NCBI RefSeq assembly: GCF_002154695.1
Contig: NZ_MTAV01000004.1
Coordinates: 1 to 64,000 of the forward strand
Length of the DNA: 64,000 nucleotides
Direction: 5' to 3'
Source of the DNA: Nostoc sp. T09
GTDB taxonomy: Bacteria > Cyanobacteriota > Cyanobacteriia > Cyanobacteriales > Nostocaceae
Translations under genes and position numbers: made by a program
In this document: positions 9,663 through 17,912 of the stretch, piece by piece
Position numbering within the stretch: position 1 is the stretch's first letter
Layout: every line of letters begins with the position of its first letter
The notes under the pieces: generated by a model
Database searches by the model: none
Told to the model about the DNA's origin: nothing
What the model saw: the letters and a program-made list of their open reading frames with translations, nothing else

Positions 9663-9688
9663 TTAATTAGTCTTGCAGGACTAATTAA
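9663..9688. promoter_or_regulatory. Perfect inverted repeat (10-bp arms)
   Basis: TTAATTAGTC and GACTAATTAA are exact reverse complements with a 6-base spacer TTGCAG. It precedes the regulator gene and may be an operator or a leader hairpin. Confidence 0.5.
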
Positions 9689-9692
9689 CTAC

Positions 9693-9734
9693 GCAATTGT
9701 GAAACCTTGGATGTCATGATTCAATCACAATTGC
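9693..9734. promoter_or_regulatory. Perfect inverted repeat spanning the regulator start
   Basis: GCAATTGTGA (9693-9702) and TCACAATTGC (9725-9734) are exact reverse complements 22 bases apart. They bracket the first possible start codons (TTG 9707, ATG 9716) of the HTH gene, which suits an autoregulatory operator, or a hairpin that hides the start. Confidence 0.5.
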
Positions 9735-10390
9735 AGCAGATTGTTTTGCCCACATTTCTAACAGTTGAATGCAACTGGACAATGATTATGTCATACTATT
9801 CCAGTCAAGACAAGAGTTGTGATAGTGTCCCTACGCAAGAAAGCAGGTTTTTGACGCCTTTTCAACGAAAGGTGTTACTCAAGAATTTGCAAGCAGATTT
9901 ACAACCAGAATATCGTCGTCGGATTGAAATTATGTTGCTAGCAGATAAAGGTACGTCTCAAACCCATATCTGCGAAATATTAAATTGTTCTCAAGAGATG
10001 GCACGATACTGGATTGCTGTAGCAGAAGCGGGTCTAGCGCACAAATGGAATGAGCGACCAATTGGTAGACCGAAGACTGTTAATCATCAATATCTTGAAA
10101 AGTTAAAAGAATTGGTGAGTCGGAGTCCGCGTGATTATGGTTATGCATTTAGTAGCTGGACAGCTCAATGGTTGAGCAAGCATCTTGCTCAGGAATTTAG
10201 GATTGAAATTAGCGATCGCCATATCAATCGGTTACTAAAGCAAATGGGGCTGTCAACCAAGCAAAAATCCTCAGACAAACAAGCAACTGACTGTTTAAAG
10301 GATGCTGGCATTAGAATTTGTGACTTGCAATCTAACAACGCCCAGCCGAATTTTCCTTGGTCATTTAATTTGAAACAGACCAATCACTAA
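9716..10390 (+). CDS. HTH/winged-helix regulator of IS630-transposase type
   Basis: A roughly 224-residue protein whose body matches the DNA-binding half of IS630-family transposases: a helix-turn-helix (RIEIMLLADKGTSQTHICEI, then CSQEMARYWI), a linker ending GRPKT, and a second winged helix (SSWTAQWLSKHLAQEF and ISDRHINRLLKQMGLS). The DDE catalytic domain is absent and no inverted terminal repeats of an insertion sequence flank it, so it looks like a DNA-binding domain reused as a regulator. It lies 21 bases upstream of the exporter gene, on the same strand. The start is uncertain: ATG 9716, 9782 or 9788 are possible and none has a good ribosome-binding site. Confidence 0.7.
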   Translation: MIQSQLQQIVLPTFLTVECNWTMIMSYYSSQDKSCDSVPTQESRFLTPFQRKVLLKNLQADLQPEYRRRIEIMLLADKGTSQTHICEILNCSQEMARYWIAVAEAGLAHKWNERPIGRPKTVNHQYLEKLKELVSRSPRDYGYAFSSWTAQWLSKHLAQEFRIEISDRHINRLLKQMGLSTKQKSSDKQATDCLKDAGIRICDLQSNNAQPNFPWSFNLKQTNH

Positions 10391-10411
10391 TTCAGTCTTG
10401 GAGATGAGGAA

Positions 10412-13400
10412 ATGCCATCAGTATTTTCACAAGCGCAGCTTGGTGAACAGCTCACCGTTGCCTTGGGTGAGACGCTAGAAGATAGAGAACTGCAAAGCTG
10501 CTTGGCGGCGATGGAAATTGTGGAACCGCCGATAGCAAAACAGTTCTGGCAAGCAACAGAGGCAAAGGCGGGAATTTATTTAGTCTTAGCGGGTAAAGTC
10601 AGATTACTGGATAGTGCTGAGAACTTAATTACTACCCTCTCCCCAGGAGCATCATTTGGTGAATTGACTTTATTTGCGGAAGCGAGTTTGCAACCATACT
10701 CTGCCAGATCTTCTGTGAACTTAAAGCTTAGCTATCTCAAACAAGAGACATTGCAAGCTTTGATGAGCAAATATCCCAGCATTCGCGATCGCCTCTTCGC
10801 CCGTGCAGAACTTTGGGATTTACTCATGTTGTGTCGCCAGAACTCTATTGGAAAAGGCAATACATCTGTTGAAGATATGCTCAAAGCCTTAGCTTATTTC
10901 TCGCGACAGCATCTGGGCATTGGTTTAGTACCAGCCAAACTAGCCGCAGAAACTCAGTTATGGGTAGTGCGTCGAGGAGAATTACAGCATTCTGACGGTA
11001 GCAGATTAATATCTGGCAACATCTCTCCTATGAAACCGGGCAGTTGGCAAGCTACGCAACCAACGATTGCTTACACTCTCAAGCATACTGATTGGCAAAT
11101 AGCGCTGCAACATTGGGAACAATTGGCAGAATTGGTTGATTTGCAAAAACCCCAAGCCGCCATTGCAGAACAACCTGTGGCACTATTTACTCGCACCAGT
11201 AGCAACGTTATTTCCTTCCCCTCCCAGACTCAGCCAAAAAAACCACAAAAAAAACGACGTGCATATTTTCCCAGCCCCAAAGTCAGATTAGGGCATTGGT
11301 GGGGACGCCTCAGCAAGCGTTATCCGTTCTATCAACAACAAAGTGCTTCAGACTGTGGGGCGGCTTGTTTGGTCATGATTAGTCGCTATTGGGGTAAGCG
11401 ATTGAGTGTCAATCGCCTGCGGGAGCTAGCTAACGTTACCCGCGATGGTGCATCACTGCGGGGTTTAACAGCAGCAGCAGAAAGCGTCGGTTTTACTACC
11501 CGTCCGGTGAAAGCTAGTCTTGATAAATTAGCACAACAATCTTTGCCGGCGATCGCTCACTGGGAAGGCAAGCATTACATAGTCGTCTACGAAATTACTA
11601 AAAAACAAGTAATTGTAGGCGATCCCGCCATTGGTCAACGCCACCTTAGAGTTGCGGAATTTAAAGCCGGATGGACTGGTTATGCTTTATTATTACAACC
11701 TACAGCCTTATTAAAAGAAGCTCAGGAAGCGAATTCAGGATTCTGGCAGTTTTTTGATTTAGTCAAACCTCACACTACAGTGCTGCTAGAAGTGTTCATC
11801 GCTTCTGTGTTGATTCAGATATTGGGACTGGTAACGCCACTATTCACACAGTTACTTTTAGATAGAGTCATTGTTCAGGGTAGTACCCTAACTTTAAATA
11901 CCGTTGGTTTCGGGTTGCTGATTTTTGGTTTGTTCAGCGTTGCCATAAATGGCCTGCGGCAATATCTGCTCGATCACACCGCCAACCGCATCGGCGTATC
12001 GCTGATGGTAGGTTTTATCAAACATACTTTCCGCTTGCCCTTGTCTTATTTTGAATCACGTTATGTTGGCGATATTGTTTCTCGCGTTCAAGAAAATCAG
12101 AAGATTCAACGCTTTCTTACCGGAGAAGCACTGTCTATTAGCTTGGATTTGCTGACAGTATTTATCTACGTTGGATTGATGTTTTGGTACAGTTGGCAAT
12201 TAGCATTGCTGTGCTTGACAATTGTGCCACCATTCTTTTTACTAGCACTAATTGCAACGCCTTTTTTACGCCGCATTTCCCAAGAGGTGTTTACTGCCTT
12301 AGCCCAAGAAAACAGTTATTTGATTCAGAGTCTGACAGGAATTAGCTCGATTCGCTCAATGGCGATTGAACAGACGGTGCGCTGGCATTGGGAAGAACTT
12401 CTCAATAATTTGATCAAAAAAACATTTAAAGCCGAGGTAATTAGCAACCAACTACAAATTTTTAGTTCTACCATCCAAACTTTGGTAACTACAGGTTTAC
12501 TGTGGTTTGGCGCGTCGTTGGTGATTCAAAACCAGCTGACCATTGGGCAATTAGTTGCTTTTAATATGTTGTTAGGTAACATCATCCGTCCTTTCCAGCG
12601 GCTCATAGTGTTGTGGAACCAATTGCAGGAAGTAATAGTTTCCACAGAACGGATTAATGATGTTTTAGAAGCAGAACCCGAAGAAGATTTAGAACATCAA
12701 CCCCGGCAGTTATTGCCGAGGTTGCGTGGTCATATTCGCTTTGAGCAAGTCACTTTCCGCTATCATTCGGAAAGCGAGATTAACGTTCTTGAAAATCTTA
12801 GCTTTGAAATTAAGCCTGAGCAAACAGTGGCAGTTGTCGGGCGTAGCGGTTCGGGTAAAACAACTCTCTCTAAATTAGTTTTGGGTTTATACCCGGCGAC
12901 AGATGGCAAAGTCTTGATTGACGGTCAAGATGTTACTAGTATTTCTCTGCGATCGCTCCGTTGCCAAATTGGTGTGGTGGATCAAGATACGTTTTTATTT
13001 GGCGGTACGATTCGCGAAAACATTAGCATTGCTCACCCAGAAGCCACTTTAGCAGAGATTATGGAAGCGGCAGATTTGGCAGGAGCAGATGAATTTATTA
13101 AACAATTACCAATGGGCTACGAAACCCAAATCGGCGAAGGTGGCGGAATGTTATCTGGTGGACAACGCCAAAGATTAGCGATCGCCCGTGCTTTGCTGGG
13201 TAATCCCCGTTTATTGCTTTTAGATGAAGCCACTAGTCATCTTGACTCTGAATCTGAACGTATCATCCAGAAAAATCTTAAAACCATACTTAAAGGGCGT
13301 ACCAGCTTAATTATTGCTCATCGACTCTCCACGGTACGTAATGCTGACCTAATTTTGGTCTTAGATCGTGGCTTATTGGTTGAAAGTGGTACTCACAATC

Positions 13401-13468
13401 AATTAATTGCTAAAAAAGGTCATTACTTCTACCTTAATCAGCAACAGTTGGCGCAAGTTGAATCATAA
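10412..13468 (+). CDS. Peptidase-C39 ABC exporter with N-terminal cNMP-type domain
   Basis: A 1018-residue bacteriocin-type exporter that would cleave double-glycine leaders and export the core peptides through the inner membrane. Order of domains: cyclic-nucleotide-binding-like domain (about 30-140, with GIYLVLAGKVRL and GASFGELTLF), linker, C39 cysteine peptidase (about 308-430; Cys315 in SDCGAAC, His388 in GKHYIVVY, Asp404 in VGDPAIG), six-helix membrane domain (about 455-750) and ATPase with Walker A GRSGSGKTT (about 810), signature LSGGQRQ (about 915) and Walker B LLLLDEATS (about 934). All catalytic residues are present. GATGAGG precedes ATG. The next genes encode an HlyD adaptor and an isomerase, and double-glycine precursors lie 9 kb away. 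Confidence 0.93.
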   Translation: MPSVFSQAQLGEQLTVALGETLEDRELQSCLAAMEIVEPPIAKQFWQATEAKAGIYLVLAGKVRLLDSAENLITTLSPGASFGELTLFAEASLQPYSARSSVNLKLSYLKQETLQALMSKYPSIRDRLFARAELWDLLMLCRQNSIGKGNTSVEDMLKALAYFSRQHLGIGLVPAKLAAETQLWVVRRGELQHSDGSRLISGNISPMKPGSWQATQPTIAYTLKHTDWQIALQHWEQLAELVDLQKPQAAIAEQPVALFTRTSSNVISFPSQTQPKKPQKKRRAYFPSPKVRLGHWWGRLSKRYPFYQQQSASDCGAACLVMISRYWGKRLSVNRLRELANVTRDGASLRGLTAAAESVGFTTRPVKASLDKLAQQSLPAIAHWEGKHYIVVYEITKKQVIVGDPAIGQRHLRVAEFKAGWTGYALLLQPTALLKEAQEANSGFWQFFDLVKPHTTVLLEVFIASVLIQILGLVTPLFTQLLLDRVIVQGSTLTLNTVGFGLLIFGLFSVAINGLRQYLLDHTANRIGVSLMVGFIKHTFRLPLSYFESRYVGDIVSRVQENQKIQRFLTGEALSISLDLLTVFIYVGLMFWYSWQLALLCLTIVPPFFLLALIATPFLRRISQEVFTALAQENSYLIQSLTGISSIRSMAIEQTVRWHWEELLNNLIKKTFKAEVISNQLQIFSSTIQTLVTTGLLWFGASLVIQNQLTIGQLVAFNMLLGNIIRPFQRLIVLWNQLQEVIVSTERINDVLEAEPEEDLEHQPRQLLPRLRGHIRFEQVTFRYHSESEINVLENLSFEIKPEQTVAVVGRSGSGKTTLSKLVLGLYPATDGKVLIDGQDVTSISLRSLRCQIGVVDQDTFLFGGTIRENISIAHPEATLAEIMEAADLAGADEFIKQLPMGYETQIGEGGGMLSGGQRQRLAIARALLGNPRLLLLDEATSHLDSESERIIQKNLKTILKGRTSLIIAHRLSTVRNADLILVLDRGLLVESGTHNQLIAKKGHYFYLNQQQLAQVES

Positions 13469-13594
13469 GTAATTATCATCAACTGCGTACACCAACACGC
13501 ATGAAAATTTTTTGTCATTGATCAATAGGCAAGAATCTAGTAGATTTCTGAATTTTGAATTGTTTTCCCCTCTCTTCACTATGGGTAACAAGCT

Positions 13595-15154
13595 ATGCCT
13601 GATCCATCTTGGAATTCATCAACAGCATTAACTACATCTAATGAAGATGCAGCTAAAAACTACTACCAATCTGAAGTTGTAGAAGCTTCCACTGAGTTTA
13701 ATCACACAGAAACAGCAAATCATACTAATGATTGGTCTCATAGCACTGAAGAACTGTTAGATGCTTTACCAAAGCGTTGGACACACTCTTTGCTATATTT
13801 TTTGATTGGCTTTGCGGCGATCGCTTTACCTTGGACGATGCTTTCTAAGGTTGATGAAACTGGAAGCGCTAGAGGACGTATAGAACCCAAAGGCGCAGCA
13901 CAAAAATTAGATAGTGCAGTTGCTGGTAGCGTGACTGCGGTGAAGGTTAAAGAAGGCCAAACCGTAGCCACAGGACAGGTTTTAGTCGAACTTGAAACTG
14001 GTGTTCTGAAAACCGAACTCCAACAGGCGCGAGCGAAGTTAGAAGGACAACAAAATCGCCTGATGCAACTAGAGTTACTCAAAAACCAACTAGAACTGTC
14101 GATTCGTGTCCAAGAGCAACAAAACCAATCCCAAGAGTTAGAAAAGATTGCCCAAGTTAATCAAGCGCAGCAAAACCTTGATGGGAAACAGAGTACCTAT
14201 AACTTACAAAAATTAGAAAAACAGGCATTAGTTAATCAGGCACAGCAGCAGATTAGTAGCGCTCAGAATGACGAAAAGTCGGCTCAAAGCCGTTTAAGTA
14301 TAGATTCTAGGCAAGTTTCACGCTTTAACCAAATTGTCAAGGATGGCGCGGTTTCTGAAAACCAAGTCGATCAACTCAAAAAAGAAGAACAAGAAAGCAA
14401 AAGACTTTATGAAAAAGCCACATCCGATATCAAACAAGCCCAATTGCGTTTAGCTGAAGAACAAAGCCGCTATCAGACAACGATCAGTCAGCTTGAGTCT
14501 GATATCAAGCAAGCAAAACTCAGATTACAAGAAGTACAAAGTAGCTATAAGAGTTTACTGCAAGCTGGAAAACTCACTGTCCTCAAGAGTCAGGAACAAC
14601 TCAAAGACTTACAAACACAAATTGGTGTACTGCGAGCAGATATCATGCAAAGCCGCAGTCAGATGATGTCCTTAAAGCTTCAGTTAGAGCAACGAACATT
14701 GCGATCGCCTGTTGATGGCACTGTTTTTGCATTACCCATCTCTAAACCCGGATCGGTGGTGCAATCTGGTCAGATGGTTGCTCAAATTGCACCTAAGAAT
14801 ACTGCTTATGTACTCAAAGCCCAGATGCCCAGCCAACAAAGCGGTTTTTTGAAGAAAGGTATGCCTGTAAAAATCAAGTTTGATGCTTATCCATTCCAAG
14901 ATTATGGAGTTTTAGAAGGTCATGTCAGTTGGATTTCGCCTGATTCAAAAATTCAGGAAACAAACCAAGGAAAAATTGAAATTTATGAGCTAGAGATTAC
15001 CCTTATTAAGCCTTATATAGAAGCAGGAAATAAACGTATTTCCTTGACACCTGGACAAACAGCAACAGCAGAAGTAATTATTCGACAACGTCGAGTTATT
15101 GACTTTGTTTTAGACCCGTTTAAGAAGTTGCAAAAGGGCGGATTAGAATTATAA
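13595..15154 (+). CDS. HlyD-family membrane-fusion (adaptor) protein
   Basis: A 519-residue periplasmic adaptor that links the inner-membrane exporter to an outer-membrane channel. It has a cytoplasmic N-terminal stretch, one membrane helix (about 67-85, LLYFLIGFAAIALPW), a split lipoyl/barrel-sandwich hybrid (VTAVKVKEGQTVATGQVLVE and LRSPVDGTVFALPISKPGSVV), a very long Gln/Lys/Glu-rich coiled coil between them (about 130-360), and a C-terminal beta-barrel (PGQTATAEVIIRQR). It is 126 bases downstream of the exporter and clearly its partner. ATG at 13595 is the first good start. Confidence 0.92.
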   Translation: MPDPSWNSSTALTTSNEDAAKNYYQSEVVEASTEFNHTETANHTNDWSHSTEELLDALPKRWTHSLLYFLIGFAAIALPWTMLSKVDETGSARGRIEPKGAAQKLDSAVAGSVTAVKVKEGQTVATGQVLVELETGVLKTELQQARAKLEGQQNRLMQLELLKNQLELSIRVQEQQNQSQELEKIAQVNQAQQNLDGKQSTYNLQKLEKQALVNQAQQQISSAQNDEKSAQSRLSIDSRQVSRFNQIVKDGAVSENQVDQLKKEEQESKRLYEKATSDIKQAQLRLAEEQSRYQTTISQLESDIKQAKLRLQEVQSSYKSLLQAGKLTVLKSQEQLKDLQTQIGVLRADIMQSRSQMMSLKLQLEQRTLRSPVDGTVFALPISKPGSVVQSGQMVAQIAPKNTAYVLKAQMPSQQSGFLKKGMPVKIKFDAYPFQDYGVLEGHVSWISPDSKIQETNQGKIEIYELEITLIKPYIEAGNKRISLTPGQTATAEVIIRQRRVIDFVLDPFKKLQKGGLEL

Positions 15155-15349
15155 TATAACTATTCTTTAATTGTTTTATGCAAACAATTGGATAATAATT
15201 AATAGAGGTAAAATTTTTAGTTATATTACAAATATATATGCATAAATTAACATAACTAAAAATTAAGACGGCAAGGAAAATATGGTGTATTTACCAGAAA
15301 AATTAAAGATTTTCGTCACATAAGCTTGAATAGCTTGAGGAATGAGATT

Positions 15350-16141
15350 ATGGCTAAAATTTTAGCTTTTTCTAGCACAGATATTTTTCATCATGTCAAA
15401 ATCAGTTGTCAAATTCCCAGTCTGTTAGAAGCGATCGCTACTCGCAAAATCATTGCCGATGCTGCCTTAGAGGCGGGTATTGAAGTTGAGCAAGAAGAAA
15501 TTCAACAAGCAGCAGATAGCCTGCGGTTAAGCAACCAACTTCTTAAGGCAGAAGATACTTGGGCATGGCTAGAAAAATATCATCTTTCACTCGATGACTT
15601 TGAAGAATTAGCTCAAACTAATTTAATTTCGTCAAAGTTAGTAACTCATCTATTTGGAGAAAAAGTAGAGCAGTTTTTTTATGAAAACCAACTTAACTAT
15701 GCTGGTGCTGTTACCTATGAAGTAATTTTAGATGATGAAGGTTTAGCTTTAGAACTGTTTTATGCCTTGCAAGAAGGTGAAATAAATTTTCAGGAAATTG
15801 CCCGTCAATATATCCAAAATCCAGAGATTCGTCGTGCTGGAGGTTATCAGGGAATTAAACGCCGTAACGATTTTCGACCGGAAATAGCAGCAGCAGTATT
15901 TGCTACTAATCCGCCACAACTTCTCAAACCAATAATTACTGCTAAAGGAGTGCATTTAATTTGGGTAGAAGAAATTATCAAACCTGAATTAGATGAGCAA
16001 CTGCGCGGTACGATTTTAGGAGAATTATTTACAGCTTGGGTAAAACAACAACTTGAGCAATTTGAAATTGTAGCGCAACTAGATGTGAATAGTAATTATC
16101 ACAAAGAAATGATCAAGCCAAAATCATCACAAGCAGCGTAA
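15350..16141 (+). CDS. PpiC/parvulin-type peptidyl-prolyl isomerase, secretion-linked
   Basis: About 263 residues with a SurA-like N-terminal helical part and a parvulin domain (about 125-230: VTYEVILDDEGLALELFYAL, GGYQGIKRRNDFRPEI, then LLKPIITAKGVHLIWVEEI). There is no signal peptide, so it should act in the cytoplasm, presumably keeping export substrates or the modification enzymes folded. Proteins of this kind regularly sit beside C39/HlyD export genes in cyanobacteria. GAGG lies 9 bases before ATG 15350; an in-frame TTG at 15326 is less likely. It is the last gene of the rightward group. Confidence 0.85.
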   Translation: MAKILAFSSTDIFHHVKISCQIPSLLEAIATRKIIADAALEAGIEVEQEEIQQAADSLRLSNQLLKAEDTWAWLEKYHLSLDDFEELAQTNLISSKLVTHLFGEKVEQFFYENQLNYAGAVTYEVILDDEGLALELFYALQEGEINFQEIARQYIQNPEIRRAGGYQGIKRRNDFRPEIAAAVFATNPPQLLKPIITAKGVHLIWVEEIIKPELDEQLRGTILGELFTAWVKQQLEQFEIVAQLDVNSNYHKEMIKPKSSQAA

Positions 16142-16213
16142 GAAACATGAGGTAGGGACACACAGCTGTGCGTCCCTACAAATGATTGATGTGTTGCAAA
16201 GATTTTAGAGACA

Positions 16214-16885
16214 TCAAGTCAATGTAAAGTCACCAGAAGAGAACAGAGCCAGGTTAGCAGGATCTGTTTGATTAGTTAAATTGCCAAGAACGCTGATTGC
16301 ACCGCTGTCGCTCAGGTCTTGGGAAAAGACAACTCGGGAAAAACCTAGAGTAGTATTAAAGTAGACAAATAAACCGCGATCGCTTGTAATTGCATTATTA
16401 TCTGCGATCGCTTGAGCCGCCGCCGCCGCATTCGGAAATGGGTCTAGCAGAATTAGTACATTACTATTACCAACTAAGTTACCGCTATTTCCTTTCTGGA
16501 AGTTGAATATATCAATACCTAACTGCTGCTTTTGAAATGCTAAATCATCTTCGCCAATTTGATAGTCGGTAAGAATATCAGGCTGATTCAAAACTGAGAT
16601 ACCGTTAGCAGCTAGCGTTGGAGAACCCGCAGAGAAGGGGTCATCAGAGAATAAGAAAGAATCTTTACCTTCCCCACCAGTCAACGTATCTATGCCACGA
16701 CCACCTGTAAGCAGATCCCTACCAGAACCACCGTTAATACTGTCATTACCATCGCTACCATCGATGATGTCATCACCTCCCAGACCATTAATGATGTCGT
16801 TACCCCCTAAACCTACAAGGATATCGTTAGCATCTGTACCATTAATGGTCTCGTTAGCATCAGTAGCCAATAAAATTATGGTCAT
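16214..16885 (-). CDS. Small RTX/hemolysin-type calcium-binding protein
   Basis: A 223-residue protein with about five glycine-rich nonapeptide repeats of GGxGxDxxx type in residues 20-80 (for example GLGGNDIINGLGGDDIIDG). These bind calcium in beta-rolls and mark type I secretion substrates. There is no N-terminal signal peptide, and the C-terminus (SSGDFTLT) resembles the uncleaved C-terminal signals of such proteins. It ends 73 bases from the converging isomerase gene, next to an exporter/HlyD pair that could carry it, although a dedicated C39 exporter normally takes double-glycine peptides. Confidence 0.85.
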   Translation of the reverse strand: MTIILLATDANETINGTDANDILVGLGGNDIINGLGGDDIIDGSDGNDSINGGSGRDLLTGGRGIDTLTGGEGKDSFLFSDDPFSAGSPTLAANGISVLNQPDILTDYQIGEDDLAFQKQQLGIDIFNFQKGNSGNLVGNSNVLILLDPFPNAAAAAQAIADNNAITSDRGLFVYFNTTLGFSRVVFSQDLSDSGAISVLGNLTNQTDPANLALFSSGDFTLT

Positions 16886-16924
16886 GATTTTCCCCTGATG
16901 ATCTGCGTTGATTTTTTAAACTTG

Positions 16925-17100
16925 CTACCTACAAGGCAGTAAGTAAGACGCAAAGAGGAGAGACGCGGTGAGCTATAGCCAAGGGTTGAGCCGCAAAGCA
17001 GCATATTCCTATAGAAAAGAATTCACCCTAAAAACGAGGTGGAGAAATTGTTAGCGAGATTTTCCCTTTCATGTCTCCGTGTCCCCATCTCTCCGCGTTT
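16925..17100. repeat. Degenerate interspersed repeat (GACGCAAAGA type)
   Basis: The stretch holds AAGACGCAAAGAGGAGAGACGCGG and, in reverse orientation, CTCCGTGTCCCCATCTCTCCGCG, common intergenic repeat motifs of Nostoc-type genomes. Related copies are near 2930, 26145 and 50905. Confidence 0.45.
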
Positions 17101-17108
17101 AATCTGTA

Positions 17109-17885
17109 TTAATCCTGATGGCTAGAATTTTTCAAATTTTCCAACCACACTTGGAACAACGAGTTTATAATTTGTTCTCTCACTGCTTGATTCAATTCTA
17201 TAGGGAACCACTTTTCCACTCTCAGAACGTGATAACCCAGTTTTGATTCCACAGGACCAATAATTTCGCCTTCTTTCGCTTCGGTAAGAGGTTCAGCAAT
17301 TTCTGGTATCAGGTCTGCCAAATAGCGAATTCCTACAAAGCCGCCATTTTCTTGAGACTGCTTACCCTTAGAATATTCCAAAGCCAAAGCACAGAAAGAA
17401 GCTTGTCCTTCACGTAGGATTTGCACAATTTTCCAAGCAGTTGCCAGGTCAGTAACCAGAATTTGCGATAGCGCCACCCGTCTGTAGTTGTCGCGGTTAG
17501 AGATATAAGCGCCATCGACTGTTGCACCGAACAGATGTTCTTTCAGCTTGTTCTCCAACACTGCCACTTTAATTCCTTGCGACCATTCGTCTACACTAAT
17601 GCGCTGTTCCTCCAACCATGCAATAGTTTCTGCATTTCCCCATAACTTGCGTTCCAAGCGAAAAGCATCGCCAGCTGCTTGCCATTCATCATCAGTTATT
17701 TCAATTCCCAACTGGTTGCAGTTGGCTAAAACTAATGCCTCATGTTCAGCTGCAACGGCGATTTCTGCAAACTTAGCAGAACGACGCAGATATGCCAAGA
17801 TTTCGGCATCACTTGCTGGACAGGCTTTTACTGGTTCTTTAGGTAAAACCTTTAGCGGTAGAGTTTGTTCTAATTGTTCTGTCAT
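17109..17885 (-). CDS. Second PpiC/parvulin-type isomerase of the RiPP locus
   Basis: A 258-residue paralogue of the protein at 15350-16141: helical N-terminal part (EITDDEWQAAGDAFRLERKL; WLEEQRISVDEWSQGI) and parvulin domain (VALSQILVTDLATAWKIVQI, ENGGFVGIRYLADLIPEI, GEIIGPVESKLGYHVLRVEK). It has no signal peptide. It follows the reductase-like gene by 27 bases and belongs to the leftward operon with kinase and HopA1 genes, so it may serve the modification stage while its paralogue serves export. Confidence 0.85.
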   Translation of the reverse strand: MTEQLEQTLPLKVLPKEPVKACPASDAEILAYLRRSAKFAEIAVAAEHEALVLANCNQLGIEITDDEWQAAGDAFRLERKLWGNAETIAWLEEQRISVDEWSQGIKVAVLENKLKEHLFGATVDGAYISNRDNYRRVALSQILVTDLATAWKIVQILREGQASFCALALEYSKGKQSQENGGFVGIRYLADLIPEIAEPLTEAKEGEIIGPVESKLGYHVLRVEKWFPIELNQAVREQIINSLFQVWLENLKNSSHQD

Positions 17886-17912
17886 GGCTTGATGTTATGA
17901 AGATTGTTATTT

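Noticed and set aside
10412-13468. Assigning this exporter as HetC
   Set aside because: HetC belongs beside hetP; this gene is intact, 3 kb away, and directly followed by HlyD in a RiPP locus, so a peptide exporter reading is stronger.
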